Assembly (NCBI RefSeq): GCF_005517195.1
Contig: NZ_CP040244.1
Coordinates: 1,630,001-1,694,000 of the forward strand
Reading direction: 5' to 3'
Length of the DNA: 64,000 nt
Origin: Streptomyces vilmorinianum
Lineage (GTDB): Bacteria; Actinomycetota; Actinomycetes; Streptomycetales; Streptomycetaceae
Shown here: positions 24,874-33,725 of the stretch, in pieces
How positions within the stretch are numbered: the stretch's first letter is position 1
Layout: each line of letters starts with the position of its first letter
The notes under the pieces: generated by a model
Told to the model about the DNA's origin: nothing
What the model saw: only the letters and a program-made list of their open reading frames with translations
Database searches by the model: none
Made by a program: the position numbers and the translations under genes

Positions 24874-25311
24874 ATGCGTACGAAGCACGTACTCCTGGCC
24901 GCACTGGCGGCCACCCTGCTCACCGCCCTGCCCGCGGCGGTCACCGCCCTGCCCGCGGCGGCCCTGCCCGCGGCGGGCGCGCCGACCGCCGCACCCGCCG
25001 TCGCGCCCGCCGTCGCGCCGGCGCCGAAGCTCGGGGCGTGCGCGCCCGGCCAGCTGTGTCTGTGGCCCAAGGCGGACTTCAAGGGCAAGGCCCAGGCGCA
25101 CGAGCTGGCCGGTACGGACATCGAGAGCTGTGTCGCCCTGCCGCCCGGCACGAGCGCCCAGGCCCTCGCCAACCGGACGGGACGGCCGGTCACCACGTAC
25201 CAGTCCGCCGAGTGCGCCGAGACCGGGGAGTTCGAGACCTATCCGGGGCGGGGGACCTGGGTGCCCCAGACCCCGTATCAGGTCAGAGCCTTCAAGATCT
25301 GGGAGCGGTAG
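24874..25311 (+). CDS. Secreted peptidase inhibitor family I36-like protein
   Basis: The 145-residue protein has a signal peptide (about 1-30), an Ala/Pro linker (about 31-52) and a small domain with four cysteines. The domain opens with CAPGQLCLWPKADFKGKA, the pattern of the I36/SMI-like beta-gamma-crystallin fold found in Streptomyces metalloprotease inhibitors. The ATG follows a GGGGGG ribosome-binding stretch. Its last 20 bp overlap the end of the convergent channel gene. Inhibitor activity is inferred from the family and is not certain. Confidence 0.82.
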   Translation: MRTKHVLLAALAATLLTALPAAVTALPAAALPAAGAPTAAPAVAPAVAPAPKLGACAPGQLCLWPKADFKGKAQAHELAGTDIESCVALPPGTSAQALANRTGRPVTTYQSAECAETGEFETYPGRGTWVPQTPYQVRAFKIWER

Positions 25312-26104
25312 GGAGCTCGCCCTGCGGCGGGCCGGTGGCCGTCGAGGCCTCGCCCTGGGGCGGCACCGGGGCCGGCGAGGAGAGCCGCGCGACCTCGGCG
25401 CGCAGCTCGCGGACCTCCCGGAACAGCCTCTCCAGGAGTTCCGTCTGACGCCGCTCCTGGGCGTCGTCGCGCTCGAAGCGGGAGATGAACCAGGCGGCGA
25501 TGTTGGCGGTGACCACACCGAGCAGGGCGATCCCCGAGAGCATCAGGCCGACCGCGAGGGCGCGGCCGAGGCCCGTCTTCGGCGCGTGGTCGCCGTAGCC
25601 CACGGTCGTCATCGTGGTGAACGACCACCACACCGCGTCGCCGAGCGTCTTGATGTTCCCGTCCGGCGCTTCCCGTTCCACGTGCAGCACGGCCAGCGAG
25701 CCGAACATCATCAGCCCGACCACCGCGCCCGCCACATACGTGGTGAGCGTGATCTGCGGGGCCATCCGGGCCCGCCGGCCCACGAGGAGGAGTGTCGCGA
25801 CCAGCCGGAGCAGCCGAAGCGGCTGAATGAGGGGGAGCAGCACCGCGAGCAGGTCCAGCGGATGCCTGCGGACGAAGTGCCACTTGGCGGGTGCCAGTGC
25901 CAGTCGTACGGCGTAGTCGGCGGCGAACGCGCCCCACACGACCCACTCGACGTGGGTGCACAGCCGGTGCACCCAGGGTTCGGCGTCGGGCGCCACGATC
26001 GGCACGGCATAGGCGATGCCGAACACGACGGCGAGCCCCAGCAGCGGTGTCTGGGTGCGCGTCTCCCAGCGCAGCTGCGGGGTTCGTTCCTTCATGCCAG
26101 GCAT
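25292..26104 (-). CDS. Two-pore/voltage-type potassium channel protein
   Basis: The protein (about 270 residues) has five or six hydrophobic segments. The pore loop carries the potassium selectivity filter TTVGYGD, preceded by AVWWSFTTM, and an inner helix follows. Helix 4 has a modest Arg pattern (PLRLLRLVATLLLVGRRAR), like a degenerate voltage sensor. The C-terminal tail (about 215-265) is a coiled coil (RRQTELLERLFREVRELRAE) that could tetramerise. Starts at 26113 (TTG), 26104 or 26095 are possible; none has a strong ribosome-binding site. It converges on the I36 gene. Confidence 0.9.
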   Translation of the reverse strand: MPGMKERTPQLRWETRTQTPLLGLAVVFGIAYAVPIVAPDAEPWVHRLCTHVEWVVWGAFAADYAVRLALAPAKWHFVRRHPLDLLAVLLPLIQPLRLLRLVATLLLVGRRARMAPQITLTTYVAGAVVGLMMFGSLAVLHVEREAPDGNIKTLGDAVWWSFTTMTTVGYGDHAPKTGLGRALAVGLMLSGIALLGVVTANIAAWFISRFERDDAQERRQTELLERLFREVRELRAEVARLSSPAPVPPQGEASTATGPPQGELPTAPRS

Positions 26105-26176
26105 CGTAGGCAACGCCGAGGGGCGGCGAGACCATCGGTCCCACCGCCCCTCGCCGGCCGGATCGCCGAGCGGCTG

Positions 26177-28909
26177 CTACGCGTCGCCGCCGGCGGCGCC
26201 CGGGTCCGCGGCCGCCACGTCGAGCAGCTGGTAGCGGTCCACGGCCTGCTTCAGGACCGAGCGGTCGACCTTGCCGTCACGGGCGAGCTCGGTCAGGACC
26301 GCGAGCACGATCGACTGGGCGTCGATGTGGAAGAAGCGGCGGGCCGCACCCCGCGTGTCCGCGAAGCCGAAGCCGTCCGCGCCCAGCGAGGTGTAGGTGC
26401 CCGGCACCCAGCGGGAGATCTGGTCCGGAACCGACCGCATCCAGTCGGAGACGGCGACGAACGGCCCCTGGGCCGAGGACAGCTTCCGCGTCACGTACGG
26501 GACGCGCTGCTCCTCGTCCGGGTGGAGCAGGTTGTGCCGGTCGACCTCCACGGCCTCACGGCGCAGCTCGTTCCACGACGTCGCCGACCAGACGTCGGCG
26601 CGCACGTTCCACTCCTCGGCGAGGATCCGCTGCGCCTCCACCGCCCACGGCACGGCGACACCGGAGGCCATGATCTGCGCGGGGATCGCGCCGGCCTCGC
26701 CCGCCTTGAAGCGGTGGATGCCCTTGAGGATGCCCTCGACGTCCACGTCCTCCGGCTCCGCCGGGTGCTGGATCGGCTCGTTGTAGACCGTCAGGTAGTA
26801 GAAGACGTCCTCGGCGTCGGGGCCGTACATCCGCCTCAGGCCGTCCTGGACGATGTGCGCGATCTCGTAGCCGAAGGCCGGGTCGTAGGCGACACAGCCC
26901 GGGTTCGTCGAGGCGAGCAGCTGCGAGTGGCCGTCCGCGTGCTGGAGGCCCTCACCGGTCAGCGTCGTACGGCCGGCGGTCGCACCGAGCACGAAGCCGC
27001 GCGCGAGCTGGTCGGCCATCTGCCAGAACTGGTCACCGGTCCGCTGGAAACCGAACATCGAATAGAAGACGTAGACCGGGATCAGCGGCTCGCCGTGCGT
27101 GGCGTACGCCGAACCGGCCGCGATCAGCGAGGCCGTGCAGCCCGCCTCGGAGATGCCGTCGTGCAGCATCTGGCCGGTCGGGGACTCCTTGTACGCGAGC
27201 AGCAGTTCGCGGTCCACGGCCTCGTACTGCTGGCCCAGCGGGTTGTAGATCTTGGCGCTCGGGAAGAACGAGTCCATGCCGAACGTGCGGTACTCGTCGG
27301 GGGCGATCAGCACGAAGCGCCTGCCGATCTCCTTGTCCCGCATCAGGTCCTTGAGCAGCCGGACGAACGCCATCGTGGTGGCGATCGACTGCTGGCCGGA
27401 GCCCTTCTTCACCGGGGCGTAGGTCTTGTCCTCGGGCAGGACCAGCGGCTTCGACCGCACGACACGGGTCGGGACGTACCCGCCGAGCGCCTTGCGGCGG
27501 TCGTGCATGTACTGGATCTCCTCGGAGTCCCGGCCCGGGTGGTAGTACGGCGGCGGGCCGTCCTCCAGCTGCGCGTCCGTGATCGGGATGTGCAGCCGGT
27601 CACGGAAGCGCTTGAGGTCGTCGACCGTCAGCTTCTTCATCTGGTGGGTCGCGTTGCGGCCCTCGAAGTTCGGGCCCAGCGTCCAGCCCTTGACGGTCTG
27701 CGCGAGCACCACGGTGGGCTGGCCCTTGTGCGCCTTGGCCGCCGCGAAGGCCGCGAAGATCTTCTTGTGGTCGTGACCGCCGCGGCCCAGGTGCAGGATC
27801 TGGTGGTCCGACATGCCCTCGACCATCGAGCGCAGCCGCTGGTCGTCGCCGAAGAAGTGGTCGCGGATGTACGCGCCGGTCTCCGTCGCGTACGTCTGGA
27901 ACTGGCCGTCGGGCGTGGTGTTCAGCTTGTTGACCAGGATGCCGTCGCGGTCCTGGGCGAGCAGCGGGTCCCAGGAGCGGTCCCAGATCAGCTTGATCAC
28001 GTTCCAGCCGGCGCCGCGGAACTGCGACTCCAGCTCCTGGATGATCTTGCCGTTGCCGCGCACCGGGCCGTCGAGCCGCTGCAGGTTGCAGTTGACGACG
28101 AAGGTCAGGTTGTCCAGGCCCTCGCGGGCGGCGATGGACAGCTGGCCGAGCGACTCCGGCTCGTCCATCTCGCCGTCGCCGAGGAACGCCCAGACGTGCG
28201 ACTTGGAGGTGTCGGCGATGCCGCGCGCCTCCATGTAGCGGTTCATCCGGGCCTGGTAGATCGCGCCGATCGGGCCGAGGCCCATCGAGACGGTCGGGAA
28301 CTCCCAGAAGTCCGGCATCAGCCGGGGGTGCGGGTACGAGGACAGGCCGTTGGGGAACTTCGACTTCTCCTGGCGGAAGGCGTCGAGCTGCGTCTCGTTC
28401 AGTCGGTCCAGGAGGTACGCGCGGGCGTAGACACCGGGGGAGGCGTGGCCCTGGAAGAAGATCTGGTCGCCGCCGTCGCCCTCGTCCTTGCCGCGGAAGA
28501 AGTGGTTGAAGCCGACGTCGTACAGCGAGGCGGAGGAGGCGAAGGTGGCGATGTGGCCGCCGACCCCGATGCCCGGGCGCTGCGCGCGCGAGACCATCAC
28601 GGCGGCGTTCCAGCGGGTCGCGTTGAGGACCTTGCGCTCGATCTCCTCGTTGCCGGGGAAGAACGGCTCGTCCTTGGTGGCGATCGTGTTGACGTAGTCC
28701 GTGCTGCGCATCTCGGGCACGGCCACGCGCTTCTCGCGGGCCCGCTCGATCAGGCGGAGCATCAGGTAGCGGGCGCGCTCACGGCCCCGCTCGTCGACAG
28801 CGGCGTCGAGGGAGTCCAGCCATTCCTGGGTCTCCTCCGGATCGAAGTCCGGGACCTGGCTGGGAAGGCCGCCAATGATGATCGGGTTGCGATCGGATCC
28901 GGAAGCCAC
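26177..28909 (-). CDS. aceE: Pyruvate dehydrogenase E1 component, homodimeric type (AceE)
   Basis: AceE decarboxylates pyruvate with thiamine diphosphate and passes the acetyl group to the E2 lipoyl domain. The 910-residue length is normal. The ThDP-binding motif starts at [12 protein letters not shown] and ends near [10 protein letters not shown], and the N-terminal [11 protein letters not shown] and HFFRG segments are typical. The GTG at 28909 is chosen because AAGGA lies 5 nt upstream and homology begins with the following residues; the frame extends further to 28987. It is divergent from DUF3052 and AhpE-like genes, a gene order also found in mycobacteria. The E2/E3 genes are not in the window. 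Confidence 0.97.
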   Translation of the reverse strand: MASGSDRNPIIIGGLPSQVPDFDPEETQEWLDSLDAAVDERGRERARYLMLRLIERAREKRVAVPEMRSTDYVNTIATKDEPFFPGNEEIERKVLNATRWNAAVMVSRAQRPGIGVGGHIATFASSASLYDVGFNHFFRGKDEGDGGDQIFFQGHASPGVYARAYLLDRLNETQLDAFRQEKSKFPNGLSSYPHPRLMPDFWEFPTVSMGLGPIGAIYQARMNRYMEARGIADTSKSHVWAFLGDGEMDEPESLGQLSIAAREGLDNLTFVVNCNLQRLDGPVRGNGKIIQELESQFRGAGWNVIKLIWDRSWDPLLAQDRDGILVNKLNTTPDGQFQTYATETGAYIRDHFFGDDQRLRSMVEGMSDHQILHLGRGGHDHKKIFAAFAAAKAHKGQPTVVLAQTVKGWTLGPNFEGRNATHQMKKLTVDDLKRFRDRLHIPITDAQLEDGPPPYYHPGRDSEEIQYMHDRRKALGGYVPTRVVRSKPLVLPEDKTYAPVKKGSGQQSIATTMAFVRLLKDLMRDKEIGRRFVLIAPDEYRTFGMDSFFPSAKIYNPLGQQYEAVDRELLLAYKESPTGQMLHDGISEAGCTASLIAAGSAYATHGEPLIPVYVFYSMFGFQRTGDQFWQMADQLARGFVLGATAGRTTLTGEGLQHADGHSQLLASTNPGCVAYDPAFGYEIAHIVQDGLRRMYGPDAEDVFYYLTVYNEPIQHPAEPEDVDVEGILKGIHRFKAGEAGAIPAQIMASGVAVPWAVEAQRILAEEWNVRADVWSATSWNELRREAVEVDRHNLLHPDEEQRVPYVTRKLSSAQGPFVAVSDWMRSVPDQISRWVPGTYTSLGADGFGFADTRGAARRFFHIDAQSIVLAVLTELARDGKVDRSVLKQAVDRYQLLDVAAADPGAAGGDA

Positions 28910-29309
28910 GCTGTTCCTTCGCTGTTCGGTGGAGCCCACGGGGAGGCCGGGATGTCCATCGTGTACCCCGTCGGTGTCAAACGTCATCTCTACCGAGGGG
29001 TAACCCCCGCTGGGTGCCTGGTTGGGTCAAATCGCAACCTTACGCCCAACCCGCGCATGCGTTTCGTCAGTACGTTCGGCAGACTGAAGCGGCGGAAGCC
29101 CGTAAAGCGGGACGAAGCGTGTGCCCTATGTCACGGAGCGGAGTGGAACCGGCCCGGAAGATGCGGCGAGACGGCCCCAAACGTCACCGTTTCGGCGGTC
29201 TCGGCGGCCGGGTACTTGCGCGATCCGCCCAGCCCGTGTGGACTACGGCCAGCGCTGCGCGTACGCGCGTGGCCGAAGCATTTTCCGATACATGATCAGG
29301 AGGCAAGCC
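28910..29309. promoter_or_regulatory. Divergent control region between aceE and the DUF3052 gene
   Basis: These 400 bp have no credible gene. They are somewhat less GC-rich than the surroundings and must carry both promoters. On the minus strand TTGACA lies at 28975-28980, a plausible -35 for aceE, but the -10 is weak. On the plus strand the strong AGGAGG at 29298-29303 serves the DUF3052 gene. No clear operator was found. Confidence 0.45.
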
Positions 29310-29732
29310 GTGAGCGCGACCGCGGACCACGCGGAGGAGCGGACCAACCCGGCAGCGAGGCTGGGGTTCGAGCCCGGACAGGTGGTCCAGGAGATCGGTT
29401 ACGACGACGACGTCGATTTCGATCTCCGCGAAGGCATCGAGTCCATCATCGGGTCGGACCTCGCTGACGAGGACTACGACGACGTCGCCGACGCCGTCGT
29501 GCTCTGGTTCCGCGACGAGGACGGAGATCTGACGGACTCCCTGGTCGATGCCATTGGCCTGCTGGAGGACGGCGGGGTCGTATGGCTGCTGACGCCCAAG
29601 ACCGGCCGTGACGGCTACGTCGAACCGAGCGACATCAGTGACGCCGCGCAGACCGCCGGCTTCTCCCAGACCAAGAGCATCAGCGTGGCCAAGGACTGGT
29701 CGGGCAGCCGACTGGTCGCCCCCAAGCGCTGA
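29310..29732 (+). CDS. DUF3052 family protein
   Basis: The 140-residue acidic protein has the family pattern ARLGFEPGQVVQEIGYDDD near the start and VVWLLTPKTGRDGYVEPSD in the second half. The function is unknown. The GTG at 29310 is set by AGGAGG 6 nt upstream, replacing a longer open frame. The order aceE-DUF3052-AhpE is conserved in mycobacteria, which suggests a link to pyruvate or redox metabolism, by inference. A hairpin terminator follows after 14 bp, so it is transcribed separately from the peroxiredoxin gene. Confidence 0.9.
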   Translation: MSATADHAEERTNPAARLGFEPGQVVQEIGYDDDVDFDLREGIESIIGSDLADEDYDDVADAVVLWFRDEDGDLTDSLVDAIGLLEDGGVVWLLTPKTGRDGYVEPSDISDAAQTAGFSQTKSISVAKDWSGSRLVAPKR

Positions 29733-29746
29733 TCCCCAAGCAGCAG

Positions 29747-29777
29747 GAGCCCCCGCCGAGACCGTCGGCGGGGGCTC
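29747..29777 (+). terminator. Hairpin terminator after the DUF3052 gene
   Basis: A 13-bp perfect stem (GAGCCCCCGCCGA at 29747-29759 and its complement at 29765-29777) has a 5-nt loop and is followed by TGTGCGT. It separates the DUF3052 gene from the AhpE-like gene. Confidence 0.85.
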
Positions 29778-29825
29778 TGTGCGTCCCGGGCCGGGGGCCG
29801 GTCCTAAGCTTGGCCTTCACCTGTT

Positions 29826-29870
29826 CGGTCCAACGACCTGTCCGGTCCAATGACCTGTCCGGTCCAGTGA
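29826..29870 (+). repeat. 17-bp direct repeats with GGTC-N4-GACC palindromes before the AhpE-like gene
   Basis: CGGTCCAACGACCTGTC (29826-29842) is followed directly by CGGTCCAATGACCTGTC (29843-29859) and a partial third copy (29860-29870). Each full copy contains the inverted repeat GGTC-N4-GACC. The array ends 15 bp before the start codon, so it lies in the leader or promoter of the peroxiredoxin gene and may bind a regulator. Confidence 0.75.
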
Positions 29871-29885
29871 AGGGATGCGCACGCG

Positions 29886-30344
29886 ATGGCGATCGAGGTC
29901 GGCACCAAGGCCCCGGAGTTCGAGCTCAAGGACAACCACGGCCGCACCGTGAGGCTCTCCGACTTCCAGGGAGAGAAGAACGTGGTGCTGCTCTTCTACC
30001 CCTTCGCCTTCACCGGCGTCTGCACCGGCGAGCTGTGCGAGCTGCGCGACAACCTGCCGAAGTTCGTCAACGACGACACCCAGCTCCTCGCCGTCTCCAA
30101 CGACTCCATCCACACCCTGCGCATCTTCGCCGAGCAGGAGGGCCTGGAGTACCCGCTCCTCTCCGACTTCTGGAAGCACGGCGAGGCCTCGCGCGCCTAC
30201 GGCGTCTTCGACGAGGACAAGGGCTGCGCCGTGCGCGGCACCTTCATCATCGACAAGGAGGGCGTCGTCCGCTGGAGCGTCGTCAACGCCCTCCCGGACG
30301 CCCGCGACCTCAACGACTACCTCAAGGCGCTCGACACTCTCTGA
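29886..30344 (+). CDS. AhpE-like one-Cys peroxiredoxin
   Basis: The 152-residue thioredoxin-fold protein reduces hydrogen and organic peroxides. The peroxidatic cysteine is in PFAFTGVCTGELC (first Cys near residue 45), with a second Cys three residues later in the same helix and Arg in the C-terminal half (GTFIIDKEGVVRWS). The start ATG is preceded by GGGATG-type sequence. The neighbourhood (DUF3052, aceE) matches mycobacterial ahpE. The 17-bp repeats directly upstream may control it. Confidence 0.9.
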   Translation: MAIEVGTKAPEFELKDNHGRTVRLSDFQGEKNVVLLFYPFAFTGVCTGELCELRDNLPKFVNDDTQLLAVSNDSIHTLRIFAEQEGLEYPLLSDFWKHGEASRAYGVFDEDKGCAVRGTFIIDKEGVVRWSVVNALPDARDLNDYLKALDTL

Positions 30345-30457
30345 ACATCGGGGTGAATCGGCTGTCCCGTCCGGGAACCCGTCACTAGGATCCACTCGTT
30401 GATCCGATGCCAACGCACGACGGGGGCGCTGCCCCTGGAAACCACATGGAGGGACTC

Positions 30458-31033
30458 GTGGGAGTCAGCCTCAGCAAGGGCGGCAACGTCTCGCTGACCA
30501 AGGAGGCCCCTGGCCTGACCGCTGTCACGGTCGGTCTGGGCTGGGACGTCCGCACCACCACCGGGACGGACTTCGACCTCGACGCCAGCGCCATCCTGGT
30601 CAGCGCGGAGGGCAAGGTCCGCAACGACCAGGACTTCGTGTTCTTCAACAACCTGAAGAGCGCCGACGGCTCGGTCGAGCACACCGGTGACAACCTCACC
30701 GGCGAGGGTGAGGGCGACGACGAGCAGGTCAAGGTCAGCCTGGCCACGGTGCCCGCCGATGTCGCCAAGATCGTCTTCCCGGTGTCGATCTACGACGCCG
30801 AGAACCGCCAGCAGTCCTTCGGCCAGGTCCGCAACGCGTTCATCCGCGTCGTGAACCAGGCCGGCGGTGCCGAGATCGCCCGGTACGACCTCTCCGAGGA
30901 CGCCTCGACCGAGACCGCCATGGTCTTCGGCGAGCTGTACCGCAGTGGCGCGGAGTGGAAGTTCCGCGCGGTCGGCCAGGGCTACGCCTCGGGCCTGCGC
31001 GGTATCGCGGCGGACTTCGGCGTCAACGTCTGA
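30458..31033 (+). CDS. terD: TerD-family calcium-binding stress protein (copy 1)
   Basis: The 191-residue protein starts [16 protein letters not shown], the exact TerD pattern, with GTG set by GGAGG 5 nt upstream. It contains the acidic Ca2+-site segments DFDLDASAI and the [12 protein letters not shown] loop. The C-terminal signature is [16 protein letters not shown]. TerD proteins act in stress and phage or tellurite resistance complexes at the membrane. A second TerD of identical length follows after a hairpin, evidence of tandem duplication. It is the first gene of the Ter island. Confidence 0.95.
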   Translation: MGVSLSKGGNVSLTKEAPGLTAVTVGLGWDVRTTTGTDFDLDASAILVSAEGKVRNDQDFVFFNNLKSADGSVEHTGDNLTGEGEGDDEQVKVSLATVPADVAKIVFPVSIYDAENRQQSFGQVRNAFIRVVNQAGGAEIARYDLSEDASTETAMVFGELYRSGAEWKFRAVGQGYASGLRGIAADFGVNV

Positions 31034-31059
31034 GTCACGCAGCGTCACAGCATTGATCC

Positions 31060-31092
31060 GTCCGGCGCCGCACAGTCCGTGCGGCGCCGGAC
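31060..31092 (+). terminator. Hairpin between the two terD copies
   Basis: A 13-bp perfect stem (31060-31072 and 31080-31092) around a 7-nt loop lies between the terD genes. It may end part of the transcription from the first copy, or protect its mRNA end. Confidence 0.75.
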
Positions 31093-31131
31093 GTGCCTCA
31101 TCAGCAGTTACTCACCGGGGAGGATCCACAC

Positions 31132-31707
31132 ATGGGCGTCACGCTCGCCAAGGGAGGCAACGTCTCCCTCTCCAAGGCCGCACCCAACCTCACCCAGGTG
31201 CTGGTCGGCCTCGGCTGGGACGCGCGCTCCACCACCGGCGCGCCCTTCGACCTCGACGCCAGCGCCCTGCTGTGCCAGTCGGGACGGGTGCTCGGCGACG
31301 AACACTTCGTCTTCTACAACAATCTCAAGAGCCCCGAGGGCTCCGTCGAACACACCGGTGACAACCTCACCGGCGAGGGCGACGGCGACGACGAGTCGCT
31401 CATCGTGGACCTCACCAAGGTCCCCGCCCACTGCGACAAGATCGTTTTTCCGGTCTCGATCCACGAGGCCGACAATCGGGGCCAGACCTTCGGCCAGGTC
31501 AGCAACGCGTTCATTCGCGTCGTGAACCAGGCGGACGGCCAGGAGCTGGCCCGCTACGACCTCTCCGAGGACGCCTCCACCGAGACCGCGATGATCTTCG
31601 GCGAGCTGTACCGGTACGGCGGCGAATGGAAGTTCCGGGCGGTGGGACAGGGGTACGCGTCCGGCCTCCGGGGCATCGCTCTAGACTTCGGGGTCAACGT
31701 TTCGTAA
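31132..31707 (+). CDS. terD: TerD-family calcium-binding stress protein (copy 2)
   Basis: A 191-residue paralogue of the preceding protein, starting [17 protein letters not shown] at an ATG with GGGGAGGA upstream. It shares the FDLDASALL and [12 protein letters not shown] calcium-site segments and the [17 protein letters not shown]-terminus. It differs most in residues 60-110. The TerC-like gene follows after 30 bp, so the two are probably co-transcribed. Confidence 0.95.
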   Translation: MGVTLAKGGNVSLSKAAPNLTQVLVGLGWDARSTTGAPFDLDASALLCQSGRVLGDEHFVFYNNLKSPEGSVEHTGDNLTGEGDGDDESLIVDLTKVPAHCDKIVFPVSIHEADNRGQTFGQVSNAFIRVVNQADGQELARYDLSEDASTETAMIFGELYRYGGEWKFRAVGQGYASGLRGIALDFGVNVS

Positions 31708-31737
31708 AGCCGCGTACATAAAACGATGGGGTAGACA

Positions 31738-32883
31738 GTGGTTCTGAAAACCTTCGGCTGGTCGTTCGCCATTACGGCGCTCGGTCTGGTCGCAGCGGTG
31801 CTCTACGGGGGGTGGGAGGCATTCGGGATCGTCGCGATCCTCTGCGTCCTCGAGATCTCGCTGTCCTTCGACAATGCGGTGGTCAACGCCGGAATCCTGA
31901 AGAAGATGAATGCCTTCTGGCAGAAGATCTTCCTCACCATCGGTGTACTCATCGCCGTCTTCGGCATGCGGCTGGTCTTCCCCGTCGTGATCGTCGCGAT
32001 CAGCGCCAAGATCGGGCCGATCGAGGCCGTCGATCTCGCGTTCAACGACGCCGAGCGCTACGAACAGCTCGTGACCGACGCGCACCCGTCGATCGCGGCC
32101 TTCGGTGGCATGTTCCTGCTGATGATCTTCCTCGACTTCATCTTCGAGGAGCGTGACATCAAGTGGCTCGGCTGGCTGGAGCGCCCGCTGGCCAAGCTCG
32201 GCAAGATCGACATGCTCTCGGTCTGCATCGCCCTGATCGTCCTGCTGATCAGCGCCATGACGTTCGCGACCCAGGCCCACCAGCACGGCGGTGTGCACGT
32301 CGACAAGGCGGCGACCGTCCTGCTCTCCGGTGTCGCCGGTCTGATCACCTACCTCGTCGTCGGCGGCCTCTCCGGCTACTTCGAGAACAAGCTGGAGGAG
32401 GAAGAGGAGCACGAGCACGAGCTCGAGGAGGAGGCCAAGCGCAGCGGCAAGAAGGTCTCCGCCGTCCAGCTCGCCGGCAAGGCCGCCTTCTTCATGTTCC
32501 TCTACCTCGAGGTGCTCGACGCGTCCTTCTCCTTCGACGGCGTCATCGGTGCCTTCGCCATCACCAACGACATCGTCCTGATGGCGCTCGGCCTCGGCGT
32601 CGGCGCCATGTACGTCCGGTCGCTCACGGTCTACCTGGTCCGCCAGGGCACCCTCGACGACTACGTCTACCTCGAGCACGGCGCCCACTACGCCATCGGC
32701 GCGCTCGCCGTGATCCTCATGGTCACCATCCGGTACCAGATCCCCGAGGTCGTCACCGGTCTCATCGGTGTCGCCCTCATCGCCTGGTCCTTCTGGTCCT
32801 CCGTCCGGCGCAACAAGGCGCTGGCGGCGGCAGAGGGAAAAGCTGACGCCTCGGACAAGACCGAGGTGTCGTCCGGGGTGTGA
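31738..32883 (+). CDS. TerC/DUF475-family integral membrane protein
   Basis: The 381-residue membrane protein has about eight hydrophobic segments. Two FDN/FDG-type motifs are visible: EISLSFDNAVVNA (about 36-48) and DASFSFDGVIGAFA (about 261-274), which carry the conserved acidic residues of TerC-like metal exporters. A cytoplasmic loop (about 217-236) is very acidic and His-containing, with LEEEEEHEHELEEEA. Recent work on TerC relatives links them to manganese export; whether this is so here is inferred. It starts with GTG right after terD copy 2 and ends before a strong terminator. Confidence 0.9.
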   Translation: MVLKTFGWSFAITALGLVAAVLYGGWEAFGIVAILCVLEISLSFDNAVVNAGILKKMNAFWQKIFLTIGVLIAVFGMRLVFPVVIVAISAKIGPIEAVDLAFNDAERYEQLVTDAHPSIAAFGGMFLLMIFLDFIFEERDIKWLGWLERPLAKLGKIDMLSVCIALIVLLISAMTFATQAHQHGGVHVDKAATVLLSGVAGLITYLVVGGLSGYFENKLEEEEEHEHELEEEAKRSGKKVSAVQLAGKAAFFMFLYLEVLDASFSFDGVIGAFAITNDIVLMALGLGVGAMYVRSLTVYLVRQGTLDDYVYLEHGAHYAIGALAVILMVTIRYQIPEVVTGLIGVALIAWSFWSSVRRNKALAAAEGKADASDKTEVSSGV

Positions 32884-32911
32884 CAGCCCCGGCAATGAGG
32901 AACGCTTCACT

Positions 32912-32942
32912 GCGGGGCGGCCGGTGCACCCGGCCGCCCCGC
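32912..32942 (+). terminator. Hairpin terminator after the TerC-like gene
   Basis: A 13-bp perfect stem (GCGGGGCGGCCGG at 32912-32924, complement at 32930-32942) has a 5-nt loop. It is 29 bp after the TerC stop codon. Confidence 0.85.
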
Positions 32943-32978
32943 GGCGTATGAACCGGTTTCGAGTGGGGGTGGGGGCGC

Positions 32979-33716
32979 ATGGGCTTCTGGGACGGCCTGT
33001 TTCCGGGCAGGGCGGCACAGTTCGATTCGGGCAGCGCGTCGAGCAACTCCATCGACCTCACCAAACGGCGCCCCACGGTCTCGCTCACCAAACAGGGCGC
33101 CGCCACCGGCAACCTGCGCGTCAACCTCTCCTGGCGGATGCGCACCTCGGACATAGAAGGCCGCTCCAAGCAGAGCGGCCGGCTGCTGCGCCACCCCTCG
33201 AAGCTCTTCAAGCCCGAGGTCGTCCAGGCGCACACCCAGGGCGTCGTCAACGTCGACCTGGACCTCGGCTGCATGTACGAGCTGGCCGACGGCAGCAAGG
33301 GCGTGGTGCAGCCGCTGGGCGGCTTCTTCGGCGACCTGAACACGGCGCCGTACGTGAAGCTCAGCGGCGACGACCGCTTCGGCTCGCCCTCCGGCGAGAC
33401 GATCTTCATCAACCTCGACCACCGCAACGAGATCAAGCGGCTGCTCTTCTTCGTCTACATCTACGACCAGACGCCGGCGTTCGACCGCACCCACGCCAAG
33501 GTGACGCTCTACCCCAGCAGCGGCCCCCGGATCGAGATCGAACTGGACGAGCGCGCCCCGCAGGCCCGCTCCTGCGCGGTGTTCACCGTCGAGAACGTCA
33601 AGGACGAACTGGTCGTCCGCCGCGAGGTGAAATTCGTGTACGGCTTCCAGGCGGAGCTGGACCGGCTGTACGGATGGGGCCTGCAGTGGGGGCGCGGCTA
33701 CAAGACGAAGGCCTAG
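32979..33716 (+). CDS. TerA-like tellurium resistance protein
   Basis: The 245-residue protein has the TerD-like beta-sandwich fold with the order seen in TerA-type proteins. PTVSLTKQGAATGNLRVNLSW (seen as SLTKQGAATGNLRVNL) opens the domain, then VDLDLGCMYELADGSKGVVQ, ETIFINLDHRNEIKRLL and a C-terminal FVYGFQAELDRLYGWGLQW. It is likely cytoplasmic or peripheral to the TerC complex. The ATG is at 32979, directly after GGGGGTGGGGGC. The next gene on the plus strand starts 1.1 kb later, with a divergent TerD in between on the other strand. Confidence 0.86.
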   Translation: MGFWDGLFPGRAAQFDSGSASSNSIDLTKRRPTVSLTKQGAATGNLRVNLSWRMRTSDIEGRSKQSGRLLRHPSKLFKPEVVQAHTQGVVNVDLDLGCMYELADGSKGVVQPLGGFFGDLNTAPYVKLSGDDRFGSPSGETIFINLDHRNEIKRLLFFVYIYDQTPAFDRTHAKVTLYPSSGPRIEIELDERAPQARSCAVFTVENVKDELVVRREVKFVYGFQAELDRLYGWGLQWGRGYKTKA

Positions 33717-33725
33717 CCCATGGGC

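Noticed and set aside
25130..29467. A 1445-codon open frame on the plus strand opposite aceE
   Set aside because: It is the antisense shadow of aceE, with Arg/Gly/Val-rich composition and no domain; GC-rich DNA keeps such frames open.
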